This document shows positions 17,855 to 26,418 of a stretch of 63,812 bases of DNA, piece after piece; positions within the stretch are counted from its first letter, which is position 1; each line of letters opens with the position of its first letter. The DNA lies in assembly GCA_029099685.1 (NCBI GenBank), contig JAQXOO010000033.1, positions 70,623 to 134,434 of the forward strand. The letters run 5' to 3'. Made by a program: the position numbers and the translations under genes. This DNA comes from Clostridia bacterium. GTDB lineage: Bacteria > Bacillota > Clostridia > Oscillospirales > Butyricicoccaceae. Below the pieces are notes generated by a model, which saw only the letters and a list, made by a program, of their open reading frames with translations, made no database searches and was not told the DNA's origin.

Positions 17855-19045
17855 ATGGAACTGTCAATGGTATTTGCCGCGCTGAGTCTGCTTTTCAAAG
17901 CCACCACGGTGTATTTTGCGGCGGTGGCGCTCCGGTGGATGTTTGCAAAACGGAAACGCTGGCCGCAGGCCGCTCCGCGCACCCGCTTTGCCGTAGTCAT
18001 CGCCGCCAGAAACGAGGAAGCTGTTATCGGCCGCCTGGTAAAGAGCCTGATGGAGCAGGACTATCCACGGGAGCTGTTCGATGTGTACGTGGCGCCCAAT
18101 AACTGTACCGACGACACGGCGGGCGCAGCCTTTCAGGCGGGGGCGCAGATCCTGTTCTGTGACTACCCCGTGCGGCAGAAGGGCGACGCCTTGCGCCAGG
18201 CCTTTTGCCAGCTGGACGGGCGGGGCTACGATGCGTTTGTGGTGTTCGACGCGGACAATGTAGTGGACGCGCAATACCTGCGCAGGAGCAACGATGCCTT
18301 TTGTGCCGGCGCGCAGGTGGTCAAGGGCCGCCAGATGGCCATGAATCCAAAAGCCTCCTGGGTAGCCGGCTGCTACGATATCTATTTTAGCGCCTTTGAC
18401 CTGTTTTTCAACCGTCCCCGGGCCAACGGCGGCCTTTCCTCCAAACTGGTGGGCACCGGCTTCGCCGTGCACCGGACGGTGCTGGAGCAGCTGGGCGGCT
18501 GGAACACCCAGACCATGGCGGAGGACGCAGAGTTTTCCGCCCAGTGCGCCCGGGCAGGCATCCGGATCTGCTGGCAGCCGGAGGCCATTACCTATGATGA
18601 GGAGCCGGTGGAGTTTGCCGTGTCTCTGCGGCAGCGCAAGCGGTGGTGCAGCGGCGTGGTGCAGGTGGGGCGGCGGATGCTGCCCGAGTTGTCACGCAGC
18701 AGTGGACGACTGGCCTGGGATATGCTGTGCTTTTTGCTTACGCCGCAGCTGGCGCCCGTATCCGCGCTGCTGATGGCCTTCAGTCAGCTTTGCGCCGGGA
18801 ACGCCGCAGTTTCCCCCGCCGCGCTGGCTGTTTCGGCGGCGGGCTACTGGATCGGCTGCACCGGGCTGGCGGCTTGCCTGCTGTTGACCGGACGGCCGGC
18901 AGGGCGGCGCAACTGGAGGGCAGCGGCCATGTTCCCGCTGTTCATGGCCTCCTGGCTGCCGCTGCAGCTGCTGGCCCTGTTTCACCGGACCACCGTATGG
19001 CGGGAGATCCCCCATACAGGCGGTAAAAATCAGGATTTTGCATAA
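17855..19045 (+). CDS. Membrane glycosyltransferase, family 2
   Basis: 396-aa processive-type GT2 enzyme. An N-terminal membrane helix is followed by the GT-A domain with VVIAARNEEAVIGRL, the DXD-like FDADN, the acceptor motif EDAEF and the QXXRW-type motif QRKRW. C-terminal transmembrane helices follow (about residues 285-390). It resembles enzymes that extend beta-linked polysaccharides or cell-wall decorations. It is divergent from the two-component operon, sharing the CTTAAG region, so it may be in that regulon. GGGAGGA precedes the ATG. Confidence 0.85.
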   Translation: MELSMVFAALSLLFKATTVYFAAVALRWMFAKRKRWPQAAPRTRFAVVIAARNEEAVIGRLVKSLMEQDYPRELFDVYVAPNNCTDDTAGAAFQAGAQILFCDYPVRQKGDALRQAFCQLDGRGYDAFVVFDADNVVDAQYLRRSNDAFCAGAQVVKGRQMAMNPKASWVAGCYDIYFSAFDLFFNRPRANGGLSSKLVGTGFAVHRTVLEQLGGWNTQTMAEDAEFSAQCARAGIRICWQPEAITYDEEPVEFAVSLRQRKRWCSGVVQVGRRMLPELSRSSGRLAWDMLCFLLTPQLAPVSALLMAFSQLCAGNAAVSPAALAVSAAGYWIGCTGLAACLLLTGRPAGRRNWRAAAMFPLFMASWLPLQLLALFHRTTVWREIPHTGGKNQDFA

Positions 19046-19069
19046 AATCGATGAATTTCGACAAAATGC

Positions 19070-19098
19070 GAGACATTTCCAATTTTTCCTGCTATAAT
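19070..19098 (+). promoter_or_regulatory. Promoter of the cohesin/dockerin-SLH operon
   Basis: GAGACA (19070-19075), a 17-bp spacer, and a consensus TATAAT (19093-19098). The start of transcription would fall near 19105, which rules out the in-frame ATG at 19101 and supports 19146. Confidence 0.75.
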
Positions 19099-19145
19099 CC
19101 ATGGAGCGGAGTCTTTATAACATAACAGGAAAGAGGTCAAAAACG

Positions 19146-21140
19146 ATGAGGAACTGTCTGAAAAAGCAACTGTCTCTGCTGTTGTCCCTTTGCCTGCTGG
19201 CAGGTGTGATGAGCCCCTGTACCATCTATGCCGCAGATGAGACCCTGTCCGTGACCCTGTCCACGCCTTACCTGGTGAAAAGTGACCAGGCGCAAACGGT
19301 GGAAATGTATGTCCGCCTCCCGGCGGGAAGCGGGTGCAAGATATTCAGCTATGATATTGTCAATTCCGGTCCAGTGAAGGCGACCGCCGCCACTAAGGGA
19401 GATGATGATCAGATTAGTGGCGATAACCCATGCATTGTAGACACAGTTGCAGATGAAGATCGAACGGCAGACTATGTAAATCTTGGAACAGTGACCTACA
19501 CCGTTCCCGCCGGGACCGAAGGGACCTTCCAGCTGGGGGTGTCTGGGGTTGCGTTGTATAATGGAACGGGTTACGATTTAGAGGATGGTGCGCAAGCTGT
19601 CACCTTGACAGTCTATGGAGACGCGAGCCAGCTCCCCAGCCAGGGCCGTACCGCGGTACTTTCCGGGCCGGCCAACGGGACAGTGGGGGATACCCTGACC
19701 TATCAGGTCACCGTCACCGGCGACAGCTTTGCCGCGGCTCAGATGGCGCTGACTTACGACAATACGAAGCTGGAACTTGTGAAAGGCAGCGGACCGGAGG
19801 TCACCGCTTCCGGGAACACGCTGACGGTCGCTGATTTTGGCAGTACCAAGACCATGCCCTACACCTATGAGCTGAAGTTTACGGCGAAGGCGGCGGGAAC
19901 AGCCGCGGTCACGCTGAAGAGTGCCGCCTTCGGCACCCGGGAAAGCGCCGTCAGCCAGGATCTGACGGCGGCGGCTCTGAACGGGGATTCTGTGACCACC
20001 GTCATTGGGAAAAAGACTCACGCGGTAACGCTGCCGTCTTTCTTCACCGGAAATTCCGTGGCAAATGACGGCGAAGCCTATACGTTCCGCCCTGTGGACA
20101 GCGATCCCGCCCATTACAGCTACACAGCGGTAGCCGCAACTGTCAGCGGAACTACGTCGGCTGTAACGGACAACGGCAATGGGAGTTATACGGTTAACAA
20201 TGTCACCGGCCCGCTGACTGTCACTGCCGTGCAAACGCCGAAGCGTTATTCGGTGACCTTCCAGACTGACACGGGTGTGGGGCTGCCTGCCAACGGAACC
20301 GCCGACTATGGCACAGATTACACCTTTACCATGCCCAAAAGGGAATATTATGCGACCAGCATCCAAAGCGTCACGATAGATGGGACCACCATTGACTATA
20401 CAAGCAATGCAACCGGACTTGTGACCATCGACGGCGCGCAGATCGAAGGGAATATCGTCATCGTGATCCAGCAGGTGCAGACGGGATCCCCTGTCAGCGT
20501 GACCGGCACCGGAGCCGGCGATGCTGCCGGCTATGTGCCGCATGCCACGGTGGGCAGCTCCTATACACTGACGCTGACCCAGGATAGCAAATACGATTAT
20601 ACGGTGACAGCCACCATCGCCGGACAGTCTGTAACGCTGCAGACCGACGGCAGCCGCTATACCATCCAGAACATCACCGCCGGGGAGATCGTCTTCACCG
20701 TAAACAGGAGCCTGAAGACCCAGGGAATGTCTGCGGGACTGTATCTGAACTTGAACGGCACCTCTGTCTGGCTGGTGAAAAACGCGGTTGACCGACTTGA
20801 AGGCAGTACCTATACCTATGACGGGACCCGGATGTACTGGTCCGGGGCATACAGCGCCTATTGCTGTCTGGTGATCGGCGCCGCTGCGCCGGCTATTACA
20901 GCGGACAGGTTGGCCATCGCTGGCGGCGCCGCACAGGAAGTTGTTTACAGCGGCGATGTGAACCTCACCGGCACGGTGGACGCCAACGACGCCCAGCTGG
21001 TCTATAACCTGTACAATGTCAGCTATGATGACTTTTCCATTGTCAGCATGGAAAAATATCTTCGGGCTGACGTGAACGGAAGCGGCAACGTAGATACCAC
21101 TGATGCCGCGGCCGTCATCGCGGCCATCCTGAGGTACTAA
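19146..21140 (+). CDS. Secreted protein with cohesin-like domains and a C-terminal dockerin
   Basis: 664-aa exported protein. The signal peptide is KKQLSLLLSLCLLAGVMSPC... ending near AAD. Two cohesin-like beta-sandwich regions follow (about residues 30-165 and 170-290). The middle has beta-repeat modules (about residues 300-520). The C terminus has two calcium-loop dockerin repeats, DVNLTGTVDANDAQ and DVNGSGNVDTTDAA. Having both cohesin-like and dockerin parts suggests a scaffold or adaptor in a cell-surface complex. A segment near 19380-19480 is AT-richer than the rest. The gene ends 12 bp before an SLH protein that could anchor it. Confidence 0.78.
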   Translation: MRNCLKKQLSLLLSLCLLAGVMSPCTIYAADETLSVTLSTPYLVKSDQAQTVEMYVRLPAGSGCKIFSYDIVNSGPVKATAATKGDDDQISGDNPCIVDTVADEDRTADYVNLGTVTYTVPAGTEGTFQLGVSGVALYNGTGYDLEDGAQAVTLTVYGDASQLPSQGRTAVLSGPANGTVGDTLTYQVTVTGDSFAAAQMALTYDNTKLELVKGSGPEVTASGNTLTVADFGSTKTMPYTYELKFTAKAAGTAAVTLKSAAFGTRESAVSQDLTAAALNGDSVTTVIGKKTHAVTLPSFFTGNSVANDGEAYTFRPVDSDPAHYSYTAVAATVSGTTSAVTDNGNGSYTVNNVTGPLTVTAVQTPKRYSVTFQTDTGVGLPANGTADYGTDYTFTMPKREYYATSIQSVTIDGTTIDYTSNATGLVTIDGAQIEGNIVIVIQQVQTGSPVSVTGTGAGDAAGYVPHATVGSSYTLTLTQDSKYDYTVTATIAGQSVTLQTDGSRYTIQNITAGEIVFTVNRSLKTQGMSAGLYLNLNGTSVWLVKNAVDRLEGSTYTYDGTRMYWSGAYSAYCCLVIGAAAPAITADRLAIAGGAAQEVVYSGDVNLTGTVDANDAQLVYNLYNVSYDDFSIVSMEKYLRADVNGSGNVDTTDAAAVIAAILRY

Positions 21141-21152
21141 GGGGGCGGCCGC

Positions 21153-22436
21153 ATGAAGAAGCATCTGCTGCGGCTGGCAGCCGCACTGCTGCTGACGGGA
21201 CTGCTGTCCCTTGGCGCAGCGGCAGAGCAGGAGCCTGCCTTTTCCTTTGATCTTTCGGTGGACGGCAAAACGGAAAAAACCGTCGCCACCGGGGATATTA
21301 TCACGGTGACGCTCACGCTGCGCCGCAGGGACAGCGGAGAAAACTATCCCGTGTATGCCATGCAGGACGAGATCTGCTATGACGCGGACTTCTTCCGCCT
21401 GGTGCTCGGCAGCGGCCTGACAGCCGCCAATGTGGTGACCCGGGATGTGGCCCTGCGGGACTATCACCGGGCGTATTACATGAATTACCTGTCCCTGACC
21501 GGAGGCAGGACCTGGGAGGCCGAAACGCTGGTGGGCAGCTTTCAGCTGGAGGTCATCGGCACGGCCGGCGCGGCCAGAATTTTCAGCAGCAATCCACAGG
21601 TCGCCCGGCAAGACGGCAGCGGGAGTTATCCCGCCTCCGGGCAGGATGTGACGTTCCTCCTGTCGGACCGCTGCACGGCGCTCTTTGAGACGGGAGGCGG
21701 CACCGCCGTGCCGGGTCAGACCGTGAGCCGGGGCGGCCTGCTGCAAAGACCTGCCGACCCCACCCGCTTCGGCTATGCGTTCAGCGGCTGGTACCGGGAT
21801 GTAGACTGCACGGAGCCGTGGGACTTTCAGCGGGACAAGGTGGATATCAACCTGCACCTATACGCCGGGTGGAAGGCTGACGGCTCCGGACCCCGGTACA
21901 GCGACGTGGCCCCCGGGGACTGGTTTGCCGCCGATGTGGAATATGTCTCGTCCCACGGCCTGATGGACGGCACCGGAAACGGCGCATTCTCCCCTTATGC
22001 GGGGACCAACCGGGCCATGATCGTCACGATCCTGTGGCGGCTGGAGGGAAAACCCTCCGCCGGCAGTCCGCTGACCTTCCAGGATGTGCCCGCCGGACAG
22101 TGGTATACCGAGGCCGTCCGCTGGGCTGCGGAAAAGGGCGTTGTCACCGGCTATTCCGGGGACAAGTTCGGTCCCACCGATGCCGTTACCCGGGAGCAGA
22201 TGGCAGCGATCCTGTTCCGTTATGCAAGATACAAACACTATAACGTGACAGCCAGAGCGGACCTGAGCGCCTTTACAGACTGCGGAAAGGTCAGCTCCTG
22301 GGCGGCGGAAGCCATGTCCTGGGCCAACGCGGCCGGGCTTATCAACGGTCTGGGCGACGGGCGGCTGGCGCCCCAGGGCAGTGCGGTCCGGTGCCAGACG
22401 GCGGCGATGCTGCACCGTTTTTGCAAAATCTCCTGA
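21153..22436 (+). CDS. S-layer-homology surface protein with InlB B-repeat
   Basis: 427-aa exported protein: signal peptide (about residues 1-24, LAAALLLTGLLSLGAAA), a cohesin-like N-terminal domain (about 25-170), an InlB B-repeat/Flg_new unit (FETGGGTAVPG ... YAGWK, about 175-245), and three SLH domains (about 250-427; SDVAPGDWFAADVEYV, FQDVPAGQWYTEAVRWA, FTDCGKVSSWAAEAM). SLH domains bind secondary wall polymers, so the protein is held on the cell wall. It follows the dockerin protein in the same transcript. Confidence 0.88.
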   Translation: MKKHLLRLAAALLLTGLLSLGAAAEQEPAFSFDLSVDGKTEKTVATGDIITVTLTLRRRDSGENYPVYAMQDEICYDADFFRLVLGSGLTAANVVTRDVALRDYHRAYYMNYLSLTGGRTWEAETLVGSFQLEVIGTAGAARIFSSNPQVARQDGSGSYPASGQDVTFLLSDRCTALFETGGGTAVPGQTVSRGGLLQRPADPTRFGYAFSGWYRDVDCTEPWDFQRDKVDINLHLYAGWKADGSGPRYSDVAPGDWFAADVEYVSSHGLMDGTGNGAFSPYAGTNRAMIVTILWRLEGKPSAGSPLTFQDVPAGQWYTEAVRWAAEKGVVTGYSGDKFGPTDAVTREQMAAILFRYARYKHYNVTARADLSAFTDCGKVSSWAAEAMSWANAAGLINGLGDGRLAPQGSAVRCQTAAMLHRFCKIS

Positions 22437-22441
22437 GCTTT

Positions 22442-22475
22442 ACGGAGCGTCCTTCGGGACGCTCCGTTCTTTTTA
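22442..22475 (+). terminator. Rho-independent terminator
   Basis: An 11-bp perfect stem (22442-22452 with 22457-22467), stable TTCG tetraloop, then TCTTTTTA. It ends the SLH operon. Confidence 0.92.
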
Positions 22476-22516
22476 TGCATAAGATAGAGGGAAAACATCT
22501 GAAAAGGAGGCGCATT

Positions 22517-23257
22517 ATGCCCAGGGTCTTTCTCAGCCCCTCTACGCAGGAAGGAAATTATTATGTCAACGGCGGGACGGAAGAGCAGTATATGAACCTG
22601 CTGTGCGACCAGGTCATCCCGTACCTGATCGCCAGCGGCATCAGCTACACCCGCAATGACCCCAACCAATCGGCTGCCGCGGCCATCCGCCAGGCCAACG
22701 CGGGGACCTATGGCCTGTATGTGGCCATGCACAGCAACGCCGCGCCGGAAGGGCAGTACGGAACAAAACGAGGCTGCGATGTCTTTTATTACCGCTACAG
22801 CCAGAACAGCCGCCGGGCGGCAGAGCTGTTCGCCGCCAACCTGAGGCTGATCTATCCGCTGCCGCAAAAGGTGCGCATCGTTCCCACAGAGACATTGGGA
22901 GAGGTGGCGCGCACGCGCGCTCCGGCAGTGTTGCTGGAGATCGGCTATCACGACAACGTCAGTGACGCCAACTGGATCAAGGAAAACCTGCCCCGCATCG
23001 CATGGGCCATTGCAGACGGTATCGCACAGTTTTTCGCGGTGCCGCTGGCCCAGCCACAGCAGCCGCAAAGCGCCCGGGTGGACATCACCTCCGGGACGCT
23101 GAACATCCGCAGCCGCCCGTCTCTGAGCAGCCTTGTGCTGGCCTCTGCGCCCGACGGCGCCGCGCTGACCGTGGTGGGAACGCTGGAGGGCTGGTATGTG
23201 GTCCACTACGGCAGTGTGATCGGTTATGCGGCCAGCCGGTTTGTCAAACTGGCCTGA
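22517..23257 (+). CDS. N-acetylmuramoyl-L-alanine amidase-like protein with SH3 domain
   Basis: 246-aa protein. Residues 1-180 look like an Amidase_3 zinc hydrolase (VFLSPSTQEGNYYVNGG, the AMHSNA motif, and the glutamate in LLEIGYHDN). Residues 185-246 are a bacterial SH3 domain (SGTLNIRSRPSLSS). There is no signal peptide, as in spore or phage amidases. The start follows AAAAGGAGG at 22502-22510; longer in-frame starts lie inside the upstream terminator. It sits directly before the cotJ operon, so a sporulation role is possible. Confidence 0.82.
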   Translation: MPRVFLSPSTQEGNYYVNGGTEEQYMNLLCDQVIPYLIASGISYTRNDPNQSAAAAIRQANAGTYGLYVAMHSNAAPEGQYGTKRGCDVFYYRYSQNSRRAAELFAANLRLIYPLPQKVRIVPTETLGEVARTRAPAVLLEIGYHDNVSDANWIKENLPRIAWAIADGIAQFFAVPLAQPQQPQSARVDITSGTLNIRSRPSLSSLVLASAPDGAALTVVGTLEGWYVVHYGSVIGYAASRFVKLA

Positions 23258-23271
23258 CAGCGCATAGGATA
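23248..23271 (+). promoter_or_regulatory. Possible sigma-E/sigma-K promoter of the cotJ operon
   Basis: CATAGGATA (23263-23271) fits the CATA-N3-T(A) -10 pattern of mother-cell sigma factors. An AAAC-containing -35 candidate lies near 23246-23249. It is 30 bp before the cotJA start. The match is short and unproven. Confidence 0.4.
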
Positions 23272-23301
23272 AGGCAAAATCCTTAGAGAGGAGTTTGAAC
23301 C

Positions 23302-23541
23302 TTGAACCGAACTGTTAACCGACCCCGTACGCAGCAGGGGCGCTGCGTACGGCCGTCTGTCCCTGTCTGCCCCAATGTGCAGCTGACGGAGTTCAACCGG
23401 GAGCTGCAGGAGCTGCCCCTTGCCATGGCATATGTACCCATTCAGTCCTGGGGTGATACTTATCCGCCCTGCCGGGCGCTGTGCCGGGGGACGCTGTTTC
23501 CTCAGCTGGACTTGCCCTTTTGTGAGGTGAACGTATGCTGA
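23302..23541 (+). CDS. cotJA: Spore coat associated protein CotJA
   Basis: 79-aa protein with the CotJA core (AMAYVPIQSWGDTYPPCRALCRGTLFPQLDLPF), the family's hallmark of a tyrosine/proline-rich segment after a variable N terminus. In Bacillus, CotJA is made in the mother cell and is needed for assembly of CotJC in the coat. AGAGAGGAG precedes the ATG. It overlaps cotJB by 7 bp. Confidence 0.9.
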   Translation: MNRTVNRPRTQQGRCVRPSVPVCPNVQLTEFNRELQELPLAMAYVPIQSWGDTYPPCRALCRGTLFPQLDLPFCEVNVC

Positions 23542-23792
23542 ACGCGGGAAAATGTGAGGCACTGCAGGCCGTCAACGAGACCGGCTTTGTGGTGCAGGAG
23601 TTGATACTATATCTGGACACGCACCCCGGGTGCAGCGCGGGCCTGACCCGCTATCAACAGGCAAAAAAGGCGCATCGTGAGGCGATGGAGGCCTATGCTG
23701 CACAGTACGGGCCGCTGCTGGCGGAGCAGGCCGACTCCTGCAGCTGCTGGCAGTGGGTAGAAGCTCCGTGGCCCTGGGAAATGGAGGATTGA
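23535..23792 (+). CDS. cotJB: Spore coat protein CotJB
   Basis: 85-aa CotJB-family protein (VNETGFVVQELILYLDTHP ... YAAQYGPLLAE ... WVEAPWPWE). This small helical protein is encoded between cotJA and cotJC in most spore formers. It is intact here, and the ATG of cotJC follows three bases after its stop, so the operon would read straight into cotJC if the prophage were absent. Confidence 0.9.
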   Translation: MLNAGKCEALQAVNETGFVVQELILYLDTHPGCSAGLTRYQQAKKAHREAMEAYAAQYGPLLAEQADSCSCWQWVEAPWPWEMED

Positions 23793-23795
23793 ACC

Positions 23796-23906
23796 ATGTG
23801 GAATTATGAACGCAGACTGCAGTATCCCGTTCGCATTAAAAATCCAGACGCCCGGGCCGCCAAGATCATCATCACGCAGTATGGTGGACCGGAGTGCAGA
23901 AAGTGA
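23796..23906 (+). pseudogene. cotJC: cotJC, 5' fragment (interrupted by prophage)
   Basis: Start and first 32 codons of the manganese-catalase-like spore coat protein CotJC (MWNYERRLQYPV ... KIIITQYGGP). The frame then leaves the CotJC sequence exactly at the shared core (23879-23893) and stops after four foreign codons (Glu-Cys-Arg-Lys). The remainder of the gene is at 58949-59473. Joined at the core, the two parts give 202 codons, close to the usual family length. The stub contains none of the metal ligands. It is an interrupted gene rather than a decayed one. Confidence 0.95.
23879..23893 (+). other. attL core
   Basis: GTATGGTGGACCGGA. It is identical to the right core (58948-58962) except T at 23885 versus C at 58954. 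The T belongs to cotJC if crossover is at the GG at 23886-23887. Confidence 0.85.
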
Positions 23907-23924
23907 TAGAATGAAAAAAGGGGG

Positions 23925-25403
23925 TCAGATGGTGAGGCGGTAGGTGATGGAGAGGGTGGGATCCGGCTTGCGGTTGAAGGTGCAGGAGGACAGGAGGGTG
24001 GAGGCGGCGGAGAACTTTTCCCCGGTGGAAGAATGGGGAGAGCGCAGGGTCTGGAGGGTGGACAGGATGGCACGGCGCAGAAGGAGCTGCGGATCCTCGG
24101 GCGGGGGCGGAGATTGGGCTTCCAGCTGGCGGCGGAGGTCTGCAAGGCGGGCTTCCAGGGAGCGCTTTGCGGCGGCGTAATCCTCTACCGATTCGGCGCC
24201 GGCAAGAAAGGCTTCACGCAGGCGGGAGATCTTCCGGGAAGTGAGGTCCAGCTGGCGGCGGAGGTCTGCAAGGCGGGCGTTTTCCGCAGAGGGGGCGCGG
24301 ACGGTGGTAAACTGCAGGCCGGAGGAGGGGAGGGTGTCATCCTGCAGGCGGCTGAGGAAAGAAGCTTCCAGCAGGTCCACGCGGATATGCTGCTGACTGG
24401 TGCAGGTGCCGTGGGTATAGCCCAGACATTTGAAATACAGCTGGCCGGATTTGCGGTCCGGGTAGGCGACCAGGGTGCTGCCGCAGGCGGCGCAGCGGAC
24501 CAGGCCGCAGAGCCAGTGCTTTTTCCCCTGGGCAGAGCGTGCCCGGTGGGGGGTGGAGGCCTTCAGCAGGAGGGCCTTTTTTTGCGCCTGCTCCCAGAGC
24601 TCCTGAGAGATCAGCGGCTCGTGCTGGCCGGAGACGGTGATGGTATCCGGATGGTGATAGTCCCGGCGGGCGCGGCCGGTGGGGGTCCAGCGGAGGGAGC
24701 CGATATAGACGGGATTTTGCAGGAGGTATTCCACCGTCCTGTTTTCAAACGGATTGCCCCGGTGGGTGCGGACGCCCTGGGAATTGGCCCACTTGGCGAG
24801 GTCCAGATAGCCGGCGCCGGCAACAAACCGCTCAAAGAGCTGGCGGACAACGGCGGCTTCCTCTGGGACGGGGACAAGGCGGTTTTCCCGGGCGCAGTAG
24901 CCGAAGGCGGGGGAGGACTGCAGGCCGCCGCGGGCGGCTTTTTCCGTCATGCCCTTTTTTACCTCGTCGGACAGGTTGATGGAGTAGTATTCGGCCATGG
25001 CTTCCAGCATGGCCTCGAGAATGACGGAAAACTTGTCATCCTCGATGGATTCCGTAATGGAGATGACCCGGACGTTGCATTCCCGCCGGAGCATGGATTT
25101 ATAGACAACGCTGTCTTCACGGGAGCGGGCAAAGCGGTCGAACTTGTGGACCAGGATGACATCGAAGGGGTGTTCCCGGGACTTTGCATGGGCGATCATG
25201 GACATGAAGCCGGGGCGCTTTTCCGCCTTGCGGCCGGAGATGCCCTCGTCAGAGAAGATATAGCGGTCATCCAGAACCATGTTGTTCTGGGCGGCGTAGC
25301 GGCGCAGGGCCTTCAGCTGGGCTTCGGGAGAATATTCCGTCTGATCTTCGGTGGATACGCGGATGTAGGCCGCGGCGATGAGGGGGAGGGATTCAGCCGG
25401 CAT
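23925..25403 (-). CDS. Large serine recombinase (integrase/excisionase)
   Basis: 492-aa site-specific recombinase. The N-terminal resolvase domain has the catalytic serine in AAYIRVSTEDQ and the arginine-rich active-site segment VHKFDRFARS. A recombinase domain follows (about residues 165-270), then a zinc ribbon (CGLVRCAACGS ... YFKCLGYTHGTC) and a C-terminal coiled-coil region with the repeated unit ARLADLRRQL. Its 3' end is 18 bp from the cotJC stub, the usual place of a phage integrase beside its attP. The start follows AAAGGGGGC in the minus direction. It lies 15 bp after the repressor stop and probably shares the lysogenic transcript. Confidence 0.95.
   Translation of the reverse strand: MPAESLPLIAAAYIRVSTEDQTEYSPEAQLKALRRYAAQNNMVLDDRYIFSDEGISGRKAEKRPGFMSMIAHAKSREHPFDVILVHKFDRFARSREDSVVYKSMLRRECNVRVISITESIEDDKFSVILEAMLEAMAEYYSINLSDEVKKGMTEKAARGGLQSSPAFGYCARENRLVPVPEEAAVVRQLFERFVAGAGYLDLAKWANSQGVRTHRGNPFENRTVEYLLQNPVYIGSLRWTPTGRARRDYHHPDTITVSGQHEPLISQELWEQAQKKALLLKASTPHRARSAQGKKHWLCGLVRCAACGSTLVAYPDRKSGQLYFKCLGYTHGTCTSQQHIRVDLLEASFLSRLQDDTLPSSGLQFTTVRAPSAENARLADLRRQLDLTSRKISRLREAFLAGAESVEDYAAAKRSLEARLADLRRQLEAQSPPPPEDPQLLLRRAILSTLQTLRSPHSSTGEKFSAASTLLSSCTFNRKPDPTLSITYRLTI
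24121..24278. repeat. 32-bp direct repeat inside the recombinase gene
   Basis: The same 32 bases occur at 24121-24152 and 24247-24278, 126 bp (42 codons) apart. They encode the repeated coiled-coil unit ARLADLRRQL near the C terminus. Confidence 0.85.
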
Positions 25404-25418
25404 AAGACAAAGCCCCCT

Positions 25419-26063
25419 TTACTGCACGGGACTGGTGAAGGCAACGGCCAGGCCCAGGATGCGGGCGCGGGACATTTCTTCTCCCCAGAGGACGATGGGA
25501 CGGTAGCGGGGATTTTCAGGCTCCAGGGAAAGGTGGTCCGGGTAGAGGCGGACGCGCTTGAGGGTGGCCTCGTCACCGATGAGGACGGCGGCGATCTGGC
25601 CGTCTTCCACCTGGTTCTGGCGGCGGATATAAACGATATCGCCGTCGAAGATGCGGGCGTTGATCATGCTGTCACCACGGCAGCGGAGGGCGAAGTCGGC
25701 GTGGACGTGGTCCGGAAGATCCACGTCCCCCTCCAGATTCTCCTGCGCCAGGATGGGCTCGCCGCAGGCGATGCTGCCCAGCAGGGGGATGCGGCGCATG
25801 GTGGGCATGGGGATGATATTGTCGGATAGTACGCCCAAAGACTCCAGATAACGGTTACGGCAATCGGATTTACCGAGAAGATAGTCCATATCTACATTGA
25901 AAAAGTCGGCAATCGCTTCGAGGGTAGCAATGCCGGGCTCGCGTTCTCCGCGCTCATACATATTTACGCTGCTTTTGGACAGTCCAAGAGCCTTTGCAAA
26001 CTCATTTTGGCTCATATCAACAGACAGGCGCAGCTCTCGAAGACGTGTATTGAAAGAAGACAT
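25419..26063 (-). CDS. CI/LexA-like phage repressor (XRE + S24 peptidase)
   Basis: 214-aa repressor. Residues 1-60 are an XRE helix-turn-helix (MSQNEFAKALGLSKSSVNMYERG). Residues 90-214 are an S24 self-cleavage domain with cleavage site Cys-Gly in LGSIACGEP, nucleophile Ser in RGDSM and catalytic Lys in EATLKRV. It should hold the prophage silent and be inactivated when RecA is activated. The minus-strand promoter TTGCCT-17-TATTCT (26109-26081) precedes it, with an operator in the spacer. The recombinase gene follows on the same strand. Confidence 0.93.
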   Translation of the reverse strand: MSSFNTRLRELRLSVDMSQNEFAKALGLSKSSVNMYERGEREPGIATLEAIADFFNVDMDYLLGKSDCRNRYLESLGVLSDNIIPMPTMRRIPLLGSIACGEPILAQENLEGDVDLPDHVHADFALRCRGDSMINARIFDGDIVYIRRQNQVEDGQIAAVLIGDEATLKRVRLYPDHLSLEPENPRYRPIVLWGEEMSRARILGLAVAFTSPVQ

Positions 26064-26083
26064 AAAATCACCTCAAGGCAAGA

Positions 26084-26210
26084 ATACACGAAAAGTGCAC
26101 AAAAGGCAACAACAAAAGTGCACGAAATGTGAAACGCATTTTTGTGCAAAATCATATATTGACAAGAGAGCACCATATGTGCATAATAAAAGCGAACACA
26201 AAATGTGCTC
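26084..26210. promoter_or_regulatory. Immunity control region: divergent promoters and operators
   Basis: Rightward PR: TTGACA (26159-26164), 17 bp, CATAAT (26182-26187). Leftward PRM: TTGCCT-17-TATTCT (26109-26081). Operator-like sites fit GAGCACATNATGTGCTC: 26084-26100, 26118-26134, 26168-26184 and 26194-26210, with a weaker half-site near 26144. One lies in each promoter spacer, so repressor and Cro-like protein can compete for them. Confidence 0.75.
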
Positions 26211-26226
26211 GAAAGGAGATGTAAAC

Positions 26227-26415
26227 ATGAGCGTGAATCAGAAGCTGAGAGAACTGCGCGGGAATCAGACGCAGATGGAGGTTGCAGCAGGGATTGGAAT
26301 CACAAAGTCCTCATGGGCCATGTATGAACGTGGAGAGCGTGTGCCCAGGGATGAAGTCAAGAAGCGGATTGCTGCTTACTTCGGAAAGACTGTGCAGGAA
26401 ATTTTTTTTGCATAA
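26227..26415 (+). CDS. Cro-like XRE regulator
   Basis: 62-aa protein that is almost only a helix-turn-helix (LRELRGNQTQMEVAAGIGITKSSWAMYERGERVP). It is divergent from the CI-like repressor and transcribed from the strong PR promoter. AAAGGAGAT lies before the ATG at 26227. By position it should act as the lytic antagonist (Cro). No rightward gene follows directly; the next two genes run leftward. Confidence 0.85.
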   Translation: MSVNQKLRELRGNQTQMEVAAGIGITKSSWAMYERGERVPRDEVKKRIAAYFGKTVQEIFFA

Positions 26416-26418
26416 GTC

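Noticed and set aside
23796..23906. Reading the short cotJC stub as simple gene decay
   Set aside because: The remainder of the gene is intact at the other element end, in register at a shared att core, with no other mutations.
24033..25829. Long open frame on the plus strand opposite the recombinase and repressor
   Set aside because: It is the antisense of two well-recognised genes and is a by-product of high GC; its translation has no family pattern and no ribosome site.
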